This document shows, in pieces, positions 1 through 11,488 of a stretch of DNA of 64,000 bases. Numbering within the stretch: the first letter of the stretch is position 1; every line of letters starts with the position of its first letter. This DNA comes from Physcia stellaris (lineage: Eukaryota; Ascomycota; Lecanoromycetes; Caliciales; Physciaceae). The notes under the pieces were generated by a model. It ran no database searches. It was not told the origin of the DNA and worked only from the letters and a program-made list of their open reading frames with translations. Location of the stretch: the NCBI GenBank assembly GCA_018902385.1, contig JABSSW010000024.1, positions 248,001-312,000 on the forward strand, given 5' to 3'. The position numbers were made by a program, and so were the translations under genes.

Positions 1-3000
1 ACCCCGGACAAGATGGAGAACGTACCAAATCTCTGCAAAAGGCTTGCCATGCGCCCAGGCGTAGACTACTTCCATTAGCTGATACTTGAACCCTTGGACG
101 TATTCATCTTCATTGAGTGCTAGTTTGCTCTCTTGGGACACCTTCGATATGATCCTTGCCTTCGCCTGTAATTCCCTATAAGGTTTGGCCAACTCTTCTT
201 TGAGAGCCGGACACTCGGCTTTCTCCTCGAAGATGAAGCAGCTGAGGACAGCGGCACATAGCTCGGGTGAAAGTTCGTTGAAGAACCGATCAAATAGAAG
301 CTCGCTAAGTAGCAGCTCGTCTCCGGTGCTGATTTCGCAGGCTACTCGGGCTTTGAGTTGCACTACTTCGGCATCGTTGATGAAGCCAAATCGGCGCAGG
401 ACACGCTTGCGGCATTTCAATTCGTCTAATTGCATGATGGAGAGAGCAATGGAGATTTGCTTCTTCACTGCTTTGATCTTGTCCAGAACTTCCACTTTGT
501 CAGCATACTGGTTGTAGAGTTCCGGCAGGCGAGGGGAATTGTGTAAAGGATTGGACAGCAGGCGTGATTCAAGCACTTCGATTTTCTACATCATGATTAG
601 CAGACGTATCAAACATGAGCAATAGGAGTATTTACCCTAAGTAATTTCTTGAATCCGGCGTCTTTTATGCCCATGTTCTCAATAGGATCCAATATAGCAA
701 TACCATCCGGAAATCTCCGATGAACCTCGTCGAGCATTTTCTTGACCTTGTTCTTCTGCTCTTGTGATCTCAAATCATCGGGAAGAAACAGTCTGACATG
801 TCCGATATACTCAATACATTTGAGCATCACAGGAATAGTATCAATTTTTCCTTGTTCGCCTTCCGCTGGCGGCCGAATACTGTGGGACAACTCATGGACG
901 ATTTGGTTTTTGCCCGGTTTGCTGTCAGCAACTTGAAGAAGCACGTCAATGATGAAGGACTCCTGCGGCTTCAAGTCTTCTTGTTTCTGCCCTCGGTCGA
1001 GCTTCACTGGAAGGAAGTTCACTACAGCACCCCAACCGAAATCTTGGTTCTCATATTTTATCTTAACCAGTCGGCCAGGCTGCATAAACTGCAGGGAGTA
1101 ATTCGGATGATTTATGACGTCCCGCATATCCTCCGTGTATGTTTTGAGCTGTTGCCGTAAATCGTAGCATTCCTTGACCAAGCTTTCGTCGGCAATGTCG
1201 AAATCGGCTTTTTGGGCCTCAAGTTCGTGCAGCTGTTTCTCAAGTCCAGAGACGCTGGCTGTATTCTGGAATTGATAAAAGCATCTCTCTAGCATAAACT
1301 CAGGGGAGATACCCTCTACTCTCATCAGGTTCAAGATCATATTGTAGCCTAGGTAGAAGGCCGAGTTCAATTTGTCTTGTTCACCACGGACAATTTCCTT
1401 TGCCACTCCAGGCTCCATTTTCTCATCGATCATCATGATGACGATACCTCGATCATCGAGACCACGCCGTCCAGCACGCCCGGACATCTGAACAAATTCC
1501 GAAGGACTTATCCATCTTTGAGTCTTGCCATCGAACTTTCGGACACTGGTGAAGACTACGGTCTTTGCCGGCATGTTCAGACCAATTGAGAATGTTTCAG
1601 TAGCAAACAAGACCTTAATCAAGCCTTCCTGAAACAATATCTCGATGGTCTCCTTAAGAATGGGCAAGAGCCCTGAATGATGGATACCGATACCACGTTT
1701 GAGGAGTGGCAGGATATTTTGGATCTGCGGTAGTTGTTTGTCTTCTTCTGAAAGCATTCCCAATGCACTATTGAACACCTTCTCAACCATTGCCTTCTCC
1801 GAGTCCTCGTTGAAGGTTAGGTTGCTCATTTGAAGAGCAAAAGACTCGCAGTTATTCTTACTGAAGCTGAAAACAATGACCGGATTGTAATTCTTCATCA
1901 TAATCATCTTGACAATCTTATAGATATCGGAGGGACCTTTGGTGCCACCTTTGTTGATCTTCTTATCTTTCCCTTTCCCTTTTCGCTTGGCCATCGCATC
2001 TGCCGGATCATCGCCTTGTTTTTCTGCTATCGTCGTCATGGCTTTATTGAAGTTGTCTTCGCGGAATATGCCTTTCTCGTCAACCACCAGATGTATGCCG
2101 TCAGCGCCGGCAGGGAAGAAGTAATGTTGTAGAGGAGTAGGTCGGAAGTCGGTGTATACGACATGGCATGGTTGGCCATGAGTTTTTGTAATCCATTCAG
2201 CGAACTGCATTGCGTTGGGTATTGTGGCGGAGAGAAATACATATCGAACTTTGTCTGGTAGCAGGATTATAGTCTCTTCCCACACGACACCTCGGGCTTC
2301 TCGAGTCAGCTTTGTTCGCTCAAGGTCGAAGTTGCTGTTTCTTACTCTTATCTCGCATGTAATGGATCTCATCAAAGATGACCCAGGCTACTTCTCGCAT
2401 GATTTCAGATCCTCTGTACAACATCGATCGCAGAATCTACCAGTATCAGCATCCTGATTAATTTCGGGGCCCGCGTACGTACTTCTGTGGTCATGACCAG
2501 ACATGTTGCGGTCGGGTTGATCGTTACGTCTCCTGTCATCAGCCCGACATCCCCAAACTCTTCCGCAAACTCGCGATACTTCTGGTTGCTAAGCGCTTTG
2601 ATAGGACTTGTATATATCACCCTTTGATTATTCTTCAAACTCTGCGCAATAGCATACTCCGCGACCACTGTCTTGCCAGCACTTGTATGCGCAGAAACCA
2701 GAACGCTTTCGCCTCTTTCTATTGACTTAATCGAGACTTGTTGGAAAGGATCTAGCGTAAAAGGCCATTCGCGGGCAGGTTTCTCGGGCGACTTGTGCTC
2801 GGAGAGAGGAACATAGGCATAGTCTGGAGGTAATGCGACCTGATGCCTGACTTGATGGTGTAGCACTACAGCATCCCCCTCTTTCGAAGGCTGGAGTCCA
2901 GCAGAAGCAGCGACTTCCCGTGACTGCTCTGTTTCGAAAGCGTCTGTGACCACAGGTTCTGCCTCCGCCTCACGTCTCTGGCGTTTCGGGTCGGGTTGTT

Positions 3001-3226
3001 GTATACCATTTTGCTCTACTTGAGCTATGGCGCTGTCGGTATTACCATTCGGCGCTTCCGACATAGGCATGTCCTCATCGCCGTTGGTGGTGCCGAGTAC
3101 TTCTTTGACCTCTCCATTTGCCTGCCTCTTCTTGCTTCTGTCTTTCTTGGCTTTCTGCTTTGCGATATCAGTGGATCTTGAAGCGCCGGATGGCTTATCA
3201 TCTATGGCATCGAAAAATTCATCCAT
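1..3226 (-). CDS. MTR4: ATP-dependent RNA helicase Mtr4/Dob1 (3' end outside window)
   Basis: Ski2-like DExH RNA helicase that feeds RNA to the nuclear exosome as the motor of TRAMP-type complexes. Exons by frame and splice sites: 3226..2483, 2436..2346, 2296..636, 585..<1. The start at 3226 opens an acidic and basic nuclear-type N-terminus. Motif I (AHTSAGKT) lies near residue 180, the DEIH box ([11 protein letters not shown]) is in the 91-bp second exon, motif III reads SATIPN and motif [12 protein letters not shown]. The arch/KOW-like insert follows (exon 3), and the last exon begins the DSHCT domain, cut by the window edge. All three introns are 46–50 bp with canonical ends and the frame is intact. 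It diverges from VTC1, sharing a 373-bp upstream region. The family assignment is firm; Ski2 is less likely because of the Dob1-type motif context and N-terminus. Confidence 0.95.
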
Positions 3227-3599
3227 CTCGGCCGGCGATAGCAGTGTTAGTGGTTGGGAACTTTAAACAATGATTTTCAAGAGTGCACGATAATCTTTTT
3301 CGACGCTTAGCGCGGGAATTGCCGAGCCTTCTCTCCGCTTCCGCTTTCCCCGCCGAATCTCAAGGTCACCTTTTCCGATCCTACCACTCTCTGTCTGAAC
3401 CCAATTGACGTATGTCGACTACAGTTACATCAATCTGGACGAGGTATCCATAAACTGTATCCCAGAGTAAGGATCTAAAACAACAGTCACAGCAATCGGA
3501 TCGCAAAGCATCAACTAGAGCACACAAGGTACCCCAGCATCCCCACATCTCACCCTCAAAAGCCTACACTGACCCTTCCCCAGCACACCCTCCCCCAAA
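3227..3599. promoter_or_regulatory. Divergent upstream region MTR4/VTC1
   Basis: 373 bp between two start codons on opposite strands, so it must hold both promoters. I see no clear TATA box. The part next to VTC1 is rich in C and A, as in many fungal leaders. Confidence 0.6.
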
Positions 3600-3992
3600 A
3601 TGTCCACCGCCCCCCTCCTCGCCTCAGCCCCCACCAAAAAAATCGCCCTCCCCGTCCGCGTCGAGCCCAAAGTCTTCTTCGCCAACGAACGCACCTTCCT
3701 CTCCTGGATGAACTTCGCCGTCATCCTCGGCACGCTCTCGGTGGGGCTACTGAACTTCTCCCACGACAACGTCGGGCAGGGAAGCGCCATCGCGTTCACG
3801 GTGGTCGCCATAATGACGATGAGCTATGCGCTGTACTCGTACCACTGGCGGGCAAACAAGATCCGCATGAGGGGCAGTGGGGGGTTTGATGATCGGGTGG
3901 GGCCGACGATGTTGGCGGTTGCGCTCGTGGCGGCGGTGATTGTGAATTTGGTGTTGAGGTTGGTTAAGGAGGGGGAGAAGAAGGGGAAATAG
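3600..3992 (+). CDS. VTC1: Vacuolar transporter chaperone subunit Vtc1
   Basis: Single-exon 130-residue protein of the DUF202/VTC1 family. In yeast Vtc1 is the small membrane subunit of the VTC complex, which makes polyphosphate from ATP and moves it into the vacuole. The sequence shows the family pattern: a short N-terminus, the conserved segment [17 protein letters not shown] (residues about 21–37), then three hydrophobic helices (about 38–54, 64–80, 101–120) and a lysine-rich tail ending KKGK. The conserved Arg and Glu of the ERTFLSW motif are present. Length matches the family (about 130). The ATG follows a C-rich leader. No intron is needed. Confidence 0.95.
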   Translation: MSTAPLLASAPTKKIALPVRVEPKVFFANERTFLSWMNFAVILGTLSVGLLNFSHDNVGQGSAIAFTVVAIMTMSYALYSYHWRANKIRMRGSGGFDDRVGPTMLAVALVAAVIVNLVLRLVKEGEKKGK

Positions 3993-4481
3993 AGGGTCTG
4001 GGGACTGGGTCAATAATGAAGCTGAAAAGGTCTAGAATTTGCGAGAAACTTCTTGGGATGTCTACCTTGGGCTGTGGGCTTATGGGCCGCTGGGCACATC
4101 GATCGTGTCTCCGCCGGATCAGAGGGCAGAGAAGCGGTTGTGGAGGTGCCGCACTGTTTATAAAGCACATGATACGTGTAAAAAGGGAGGAAAAATTGCT
4201 TGACCGCGTTTTGATTTCCGTAGCAAAAGCAAGCTCCGTGGGTATCTTTCTAACAAAGCCATCCGCGCCAGTCCCAATGATTCCCTTGAAATGCCTAAAA
4301 TATCAGCAAGTACTAGCTCTAGATCGATGTCCCCTCCCCAATCACTCGCTGCTCAATGCAACTATGCATCTTCCCTCATGTGTGGGCCACTTCGAAGTCT
4401 TAGGCATTCGTCTGTTCACTATCCACACTGTTAGCCAAGGGAAAGCAAAACCAGAAACCCAAGCCTTTAACGAAGATCAAC
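3993..4481. other. Convergent 3' region VTC1/Alba gene
   Basis: 489 bp between two convergent stop codons. It holds both 3' UTRs; I see no convincing gene or repeat in it. Confidence 0.6.
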
Positions 4482-5384
4482 TCACCCAAAAACGGCCTTA
4501 AGCCCAGGAACCGGCACTCTCGACACATAAACCGTCATCTGAGGCACAACCCTGATCTTCTTCGGATTCCGGTCATACGCCATAATCTCCCGACGTCCCA
4601 TGGTCTGAAAGGCCGCCTCTTCATCATCTTTAAAACCACCAGTAGCTTGCAAATCCTCTCCCCCTCCCTCCATCGCCACATCCTGCTCTCCCTCCGCACT
4701 CGAAGCTTGCTCCTTCTGCCAAGCCCGCAGCGTCTTCCCCCCCGTTTCCTTCTTCCCTTTCTTTTCTTTCACCTTTAGATCCGTCACCGCACCCTCGAGC
4801 GCACAATACTCAAACCACCGCTCCCCCTCTTCCTGGATAGCTCTCTTCGCGATCTCGACCACGCTGACCATTTTCGCAATGCAATTCCCCTTGGCGCACA
4901 GCACCACGACTCCCGCTTTAGTTTTACTTTCCCCAGCATCGGTCGGAGTGATGGGAGTAGTAGGGAGCCGGGTTCTGGTGAGAAGATGCCGGACTTTCTG
5001 CTCGATTTTGCTGGACGAGAGGATGGACATCGAGGTGAAGTTGAATCGCGGCTGGAGATGCGCGAGGGAGGCGGGAAGACGGTGGGGGGGTGCCCAATTG
5101 GCGGTGTCAGCTGAGGCGGCGGGGAAGCGTTGTTGAGCAGGAGTTCCCTCGGCGTGGGGAGTTGGTAGCCCTGCGCCCTCGCTCGTCTTTTGACGTTTCG
5201 TGGGTCGGGTCTCGTTTTGCTGTGTGTTAGTCGGCTCCATGGTCGGCGATGATGATGGTGATTTCACGGCTGATGAGGGTTTTGGTGGCAGGTTGGGTTT
5301 AGGTGAGTTTCTGTCAGTTGGAGGGGGTCCAGGCTCTTTCACTTCCATTGCACCTTCCTTGTCCTTTTTTAAGAGCTTGCCCAT
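4482..5384 (-). CDS. Alba-domain DNA/RNA-binding protein
   Basis: Single-exon 300-residue protein. The N-terminal third is Pro/Ser-rich with a nuclear-localisation-like RPTKRQK patch. The Alba-like fold starts near residue 115 (FTSMSILSSSKIEQKVRHLL), continues through the KAGVVVLCAKGNCIAKMVSVVEIAKR region and resumes after a charged insert at YDRNPKKIRVVPQMTVYVSR close to the C-terminus. Alba proteins bind nucleic acid in archaea and eukaryotes, and relatives sit in RNase P/MRP (Pop6/Pop7/Rpp25 types). The split of the last strand by an acidic low-complexity insert is common in fungal members. Exact function (RNase P/MRP subunit or translation-related Alba) cannot be told from sequence. A GT follows the final Gly codons, but the TGA stop is in frame and the ORF is complete. 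Confidence 0.75.
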   Translation of the reverse strand: MGKLLKKDKEGAMEVKEPGPPPTDRNSPKPNLPPKPSSAVKSPSSSPTMEPTNTQQNETRPTKRQKTSEGAGLPTPHAEGTPAQQRFPAASADTANWAPPHRLPASLAHLQPRFNFTSMSILSSSKIEQKVRHLLTRTRLPTTPITPTDAGESKTKAGVVVLCAKGNCIAKMVSVVEIAKRAIQEEGERWFEYCALEGAVTDLKVKEKKGKKETGGKTLRAWQKEQASSAEGEQDVAMEGGGEDLQATGGFKDDEEAAFQTMGRREIMAYDRNPKKIRVVPQMTVYVSRVPVPGLKAVFG

Positions 5385-6360
5385 GATGAGATGAAAGGGG
5401 ATTCCTTAGGTGCACCAAGTTTGTCCTCTCCCGATTATGAGATCATCCAGAGATAAGGCCCCTATTTCATTGTGATGCTTTGGAAATGGATGAAGGGAGT
5501 GGGGAGCTCAAGTATCAACAAATTGTCCATTCATCGGAAATCTGATAAGTAATGGTAGCAATTCTTCATCTTGCCCTTGCTGCATGTGTCAATGACAGCC
5601 GAAGAGCTAATAACGTCACGCTGCTTGTTACATGCTTTGCTTGCCGTCACGAAGAATCCTTGCAACTTCAGTCTGAAGAAAGATGTTCACGACTTGACGA
5701 GTAGGGAAATAAAGGTGGCAGGGGTCCATAGCTAATGTACGGTAGCGAAGCGAGGTCGATCACTGCATTAGGTTGAGGTTGGTTGCCAAATCAAGGTATT
5801 TATGGCTCTTCCACGAGTACAATCTATACTCCTAGCTATGTCATACATTAGTATGATTTCTATAAATCTCGATTGTGAATCTCCGTCCGCATTCTTTATT
5901 CCATGGACTGGTCCCAATGCAAATCGTCGTGGGTGCACTCTCACATAACCACATTTACGCGACTTTGAACATGATTAGGAATCGATGGATTTTCAAGTTA
6001 CATCCATGTGCTTTGTGCCAAGAGCGAGCAGAACCATTGCATCTTACCAGAGCATGCAACGTGAGTTGGAGACAGAAACACCGAATCTACTCCGCATGAG
6101 CGACAGTGGGGGCCAGGACTTCTGCTCGACCATCTTAAAGGCTTTCCTGATGATCCCCCGCAGGTTAGCTACCATGCAAGTTCAACCAGTCTCCTCAACT
6201 CGTAGATTCGAAGAAAGTCGGCAGCATTTCTTCTGCTTCGGTAGTATGCTTGACTTATCCTTTTTGTAGACCTTATTCTGTATCTGGATGTAGTTAACAT
6301 CACCCCGAGTTATTGCTTACAAAAACGACTAACACTGCAGCATATCTAGACACGAATCAG
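5385..6360. other. Intergenic, no gene seen
   Basis: 976 bp with only short overlapping frames (below 100 codons) that show no splice-consistent extension or family motif. It includes the promoter of the Alba gene on its left side and the 3' UTR of the DUF6594 gene on its right. Confidence 0.5.
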
Positions 6361-7353
6361 TTATGCTTTGAGGCAGAGCTCAATAAGTGTGACCTACGCA
6401 GCAGAAGACCCGAAGACTTCAGCCCTTCTTGCGTTGGTGAGAAGGCCAACGACGGCCGCGAAAAGAAAGGTGAATAAGATGATGATGCCCACTCGCAGAC
6501 CAGCTCCTCGGTTCGACACAAGCATTAGACAGACTATACCGCCGACGAGCAATAAAGCGCTGAGCAGTATCGAGATCACAGCACCAGCACGTTGAATACG
6601 GTACGCAGGCAGGTGCATCATGGAAGGCGGCAGCCTATCGTCATTATCTTCTGTACTCTACATAGCCCCTGTCATCTTTGCCCTGTCATTGCATTTCAGC
6701 TGGAGTTGCGACAAATTTACCTTGAAGAGCCAGCCAAAATAGGTTACCAGCAAATCAATCAGCCTATCAGTATCTCTAGACTCGAGAGCAACCAGATCAC
6801 CCTCTTTATCGAATATGTGCTCATCCAGTCCCCAGAGCACTGGTAGAGAGCCCAAGAAAAACCATTCCTTGAAGAGTCGGAGGGCTCGTTTCGACGGAGG
6901 TGCCAGAGCCAAAATTCGGCTTTCAAGAAGTAAGGCTTCGTCTCAATACCGTGATTGTCAGTTGCCGGACCTTACATGATTTTCAGGGGTGCTTGACAAT
7001 GACTTACGATACTCTCTCATCCGGCACTTGATCTTCGCCTGCAGCTCTCGACGCAGTCGTGCACTATCGCTGTCGTCGGAGGTATAGTGGTCCCAGAGCC
7101 TCGCACGCTGTTGAGCAGGCACGTTATTCAGGTCGTGTGTATCCTCCTTATCATAAATCTCAAGTTCATGTTCCAGACGGTGAAGCTCACTCTGCTGGTA
7201 CAGTAGGTTGCGAGCACTCAGCGAGCCAAATCTGCGATAGATAGCTTCCTGGCTGGCTCCGGCGATAAAATGGCTGAAAGACGGGAAGCCATCAAGACAG
7301 CGGCGTGCAGGCAGGCTTGGTAGAGCTCCTAGCTCTATGTCCGTGTCATCCAT
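6361..7353 (-). CDS. DUF6594 membrane protein (first copy)
   Basis: 285-residue protein in three exons: 7353..7008, 6935..6721, 6657..6361. Frames join exactly, and the junctions give the family-typical MREYP-LLLESRILALAPP and WLFKSTEDNDD. DUF6594 is a large fungal family of unknown function: an N-terminal helical region and two or three C-terminal membrane helices. Here the motif FSHFIAGASQEAIYRRFGSL is at residues 24–43, a heptad-like stretch LLYQQSELHRLEHELEIYDKED follows, and two to three C-terminal hydrophobic segments start at VISILLSALLLVGG. Introns are 72 and 63 bp. A second member lies at 42738–43817. It is probably a membrane-anchored accessory protein; no enzymatic motif is visible. 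Confidence 0.85.
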
Positions 7354-7726
7354 ATTTCAATGAAATCGAAATCCAATGAGAACAAAGTACAGTAGGAATG
7401 AAAATGTCCTACGTGGTCGCCTTGTTTCGAGCACTGCCCCTCGTCGCCTTTCGTCGCTCTGCGTCAACGTGCATAATGAAGTAGCTTCTATCTCACCTAA
7501 GATCTCACGGAATTGATCTATTAATATAGCAAAAGCTGCCGACCACAAAACATATATCCCTTTCTTATTCAAAATGAAATTGCTGGACATTTCACCCAGT
7601 CAAATTTACAGAGGGTGCTTTCCAGACATTACAATTCTCTTTCACATCGTTACCTTGGTAAAGAGCACGTGAACCACCTTGCATTTCGAGCTATATAAAA
7701 AGAGAAAAACCGAAAAAACCGACATC
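7354..7726. promoter_or_regulatory. Divergent upstream region with TATA-like box
   Basis: 373 bp between the DUF6594 start and the small gene at 7727. TATATAAAA at 7692–7700 is a good TATA match, but it lies only 27 bp from the chosen ATG, so the leader would be very short. Confidence 0.4.
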
Positions 7727-8213
7727 ATGGGTAGAGGATCGTATGATACAGCGGTCATCCCCAAGCCCAAACCACCAAAAAGGAAGCCAGACAGCAAGAT
7801 AGAGGAAGAACGTTACCGACGCGACCGGTGGCATCACCAGTACGGATTCCAGGGTGAAAAGGCGAGCGCAAGTGAGCGAGCTGCAGAAGAACAGCGGAAG
7901 ATGGACTTCTGCAATGGCATTGATGTTGTACCGGTGTCAGGCTCAAAGAAACCTCCACTGGAGCATCGGTAGCCGCATTACTCCTGTTGAGCGGCTTTTA
8001 CGGCATCGTCGGGAGCCGTTATCTACATTGGCGGACAACAGCATGCAGTGGAAAGGAAGCGACAATACACGTCTTTTCCAGCACCCAAGTGGACACATAT
8101 ACGAGAGAGCAAGGCTAAAAGTACCAGAAATTTGGACCCCTAAGACGATGCGGGAGCTAGCGAAGCGAGGCGAGGACGATCTTGCATTTGCTATTTTGGA
8201 GTGCATCGAATAA
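7727..8213 (+). CDS. Small protein of unknown function
   Basis: Two exons, 7727..7968 and 8042..8213, joined across a 73-bp GT–AG intron (donor GGTAGCC, acceptor CAACAG) give 137 residues without a break. I do not recognise a family. The first exon is basic and Lys/Pro-rich (KPKPPKRKPDSK), followed by a charged helix (EEERYRRDRWHHQYGF, then SERAAEEQRKMDF). The second exon carries HPSGHIYERARLKVPEIWTP and a predicted helix ending FAILECIE. Both exon frames look like protein, and the intron size fits its neighbours, but without transcript data the model is an inference. An in-frame ATG lies upstream at 7679. No signal peptide or membrane segment is seen. Confidence 0.45.
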
Positions 8214-9368
8214 ATTCCTCTACAACGTACACGGGAAGATCAAGAATTTGCAAAGTTTGTACTACCCTCACCGCTAACGATAATGTGGGGTTTCTACCCG
8301 AGGATAGCTGTGAAGGCGCAGGGCAGCATCAATAATTACGTCCTCGAGATGCAAGTAGTTCAACAAGATTAAACATGGTCTAGAGCGCAAGCCAAACTTT
8401 GGTTGTCACACTTTCATATGCAAAGAAGCTCTTTCGTATATTTTATGTCGGTCACGTCACACGCATCACCGCATTGCTGTTTCATGTCTTGGCAAACATG
8501 TGGGACAGGTGACGTTTGAATCGGTTAAACTCGGTGGTTCCACCTTACCTCTCCCCCACCTATGCAAGCCTATTCGAGCGATTTTTCATGTCAAGGGGCA
8601 GTCTCGGTAATACTTTTCATGTGAAGACAGAACATCATACAGAGTGATGTAGTCCAGTGTGGGAATCTGCCAATCCCGATAAGGCCGACGAGGCCGATAA
8701 GGTGCATGACAAGCTAGCCAATCACAGTCTGGTTGGTGGCGATTCCCCTTAGCGTCATGATTAATCAGGTCTAAAGATGGTTCGCCCAGACTTTCTCCTG
8801 CACTTCCCTTGATCCCTTTCCCACTTCTCTGACACTGACGCGGCCCGAAAGTCTCCCCTGTTTCTGTCTACTCTCTCTCGCATCGAATCGACGGTGTTTC
8901 CTTCATCTCACCACTTCATCTCATCTTCTTTCAATTTCATGCCCAACTGCCACCCACTTGCCTTATTCCTTTTTAATTCATTTAATCAGTCACGTGTGTT
9001 GACTGCTTCACACGATTTGTAATCACTCCCGCCCATTTGTTTGGTCTTCATTCCGGTCGCTTGCCCAGCGTCAACGCTTCGCGCCTTCTGTCACCACCGT
9101 CACACTCCCTATTCACAACTGTCGTTACTATTCTCACCTTTCGAGAAGCATCGTCTGGACGATTCTTTGTACCAACATACAGAATCAATCTGAATGCCCT
9201 CCCGCGACTGGACTAGCTAGCTTAGCACATCGCCAAGACTACATTGACCTTTGACAGCTACAGACAATTCGACTAATTCATATACCTCGGTCTTCTTTCC
9301 AACCTAGTATATTGGATTCCGACACTTGTTCCAAGGAAGTCCCCGCGATTCTGACTGTGTCGCATGGC
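8214..9368. other. Intergenic and long 5' leader of the AHC1-like gene
   Basis: 1,155 bp without a supported gene. From about 8,770 to 9,290 the plus strand is rich in C and T, as expected of a promoter and long leader for the gene starting at 9369. Confidence 0.5.
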
Positions 9369-11488
9369 ATGTTTTTGCTTCCATGGAGCACCGCAGCGAG
9401 CGAGAAGGTGCTACCAGAGCCTCCCAAGCTGGTTCCCCCAAAACCATTGTCCAACCCCATGAGTCATGTCCCTCTTTTCAACAAGCAAAAGAGGAAACGG
9501 GATTCTTCTGGAAATGAAGCGAGGTCACCTAAAAGAAGGCATGAACCGAATCCCATCGCGACTTCCATTTCTGCAAATCCGGTAGCGCCTCCTATTCTGG
9601 AAGCTAGTCAAAAGCCTGTAAGCCATGCTGAAAGAACTCTCACTACCCCCAAAGGACGCATAGCGGAAGGCGAAGACGCATCGCAACCAGCAAGACAAGA
9701 TAATATCGACAAAGCAAGCTCTGCTTACGATATCATGAATTCAACCCCCCTTCAACAGACCATTGAATCCCAATTCAGCCTCGAAATCTTACTTAAGCAT
9801 AGAGAACTGCGCCTGATAGATCAAGAACTCGCCAAATGTCAGGTGGCTTTGGAACAGCTCCGGCGTTGCGAGATTATGCCCTATCCTGCCTCATCCTCGG
9901 ATCCAAACGTCATGGCTATGGCCAGTAGCGGTACTGGGCCATCTTATAGTGCCCAAACACAGTCGTCAGCTCCATGGGGTGTCACAGAAGGACCATACGC
10001 TCGACATTACGCGCAATGGCTCATCCCGGACCCTGCTTTCGGCGACAGCGTTTCGGAACAGCTTCGTCTTCAGCTGGACGGGACAGTGTTGCCTGACCGT
10101 GCGACGCGCGGATCGATGTCAACCAAGTCTCACGGTGCGTCTACGCGTGCGCAGCGTGGTTCTGCCCGCGAAAAGCTGCATGCTTTACCTCATGGCTACC
10201 CTGAGCCCAAGGAAGATAAAGGTCCGATGATTGTCAAACGATCAACCGACGGTCACATGGTGAAGCTGGTGTGTTTGGATTGCCGACGCGAGAATTTTAA
10301 CAGTGCTCAAGGGTTCATCAATCATTGTCGAATTGCTCACAGTCGAGGTTTTGCAAGTCATGATGCAGCGGCTATTGCATGCGGTGAAGAGGTGGAAGCC
10401 GATGCGCCGAGTAGTGTTCCAGGTGGCTCAACAGGGCAGATTAACCCAGCCGCTGGGCTAGTACATCCACTGATCAGATCTGCTCTCTTGACAAATGCAA
10501 CTCCTCAATTGTCACCAGCCACACAGCAGCGGCGCAAAAGGGCCCAATCCAAAGTGACGATGTCTCGCCATTCTGGGAAAAGCGATGGCACTAACGACAT
10601 TCCCTCGGCAGCTCACGCAGGACCATCATCACAGCTCGACCTGCAATCACCTTTTCCATTCAAGCCGTCACCTCATACACCACATCTCTCTGCCCTGTTT
10701 GCGAAGACTGGTCGAGGTGGAGACTTGGATGAGATGGTCACGGAAGCCATGAGGAAGCCCGAACCTGAGACTCCCCTGACCGAATACGCTGACGACGAGG
10801 ATGAGGACGTTGAAGAATCCATAGAGCAACCAGAATCTCGGAGGCATGGAACGCTTGGCGTCATCCGTGGTGGTGGGCGACTACCTGCCCGTTCAGGAAT
10901 GTCTCCGGCCCCTTCGGAGCGCACACCAACTTTGAAGAGTGCTGCAAGACCCACGCCTCGAAGACCAGACTACCTCAACACCTTCGCACCCAGCTCGGCT
11001 AAAAATGAACAATCTTTTTCCGAGCCGACCTACGTCTCACACCCCCACCATTGTGACACTCAAACAATCGCCAGCCCACCCATAACATCTCCGACCCTGA
11101 ACCTCAGCCCGAACACGCTCGAATCGCACCAAGCCCCCAGCCTTGTATCCGACGACGGGGACTACGGAAACACTCATTCCGATTTCGAATCCGAGACACC
11201 CAGCTCGGCCATCGCATCCGACGACGAAGACACCTTTGAAGTCGAAGTCAAAGACTCGGAACAGCAAATGGACCTCGATGCCCCAAGCGGCTCATCCGGA
11301 GCAGACTACGGGCTCAGCAGCAAGCCGCATCATCATGCGCCACAGTCTGCGAGGCCACGACCGAGTGCGCTGGTCAGGAGACATCCTGCGGAGAGGGGTT
11401 CGAGCAGAGAAGAGTGAGCTTCCAGAGTCCGGTTCCGAGTCCGATACCGAGGGGGAAGGGTGCGGCAAGGAGGAAGGGGGGCAAGTAG
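9369..11488 (+). CDS. AHC1-like C2H2 zinc-finger protein, frame broken near 3' end
   Basis: An open frame runs from the ATG at 9369 to a TGA at 11417 (682 residues). A zinc-finger-like block sits near residues 299–325 (LVCLDCRRENFNSAQGFINH, then CRIAHSRGF), with a C-x2-C and later His/Cys residues. This matches the AHC1-like C2H2 domain of fungal ADA/SAGA-linked acetyltransferase proteins. The rest is low-complexity nuclear sequence with a KRKR patch and acidic runs. The frame ends abruptly at RGSSREE. One frame over, a basic tail (RRVSFQSPVPSPIPRGK, ending KGGK and TAG at 11488) continues at once. A single missing G in GGGG at 11395–11398 would join them. An upstream in-frame TTG at 9312 is not a likely start. 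The assignment to AHC1 is by resemblance only. Confidence 0.65.

Noticed and set aside
11352-11406. Very short intron to repair the AHC1-like frame
   Set aside because: The usable GT–AG pair would give about 35 bp, below the plausible fungal minimum.
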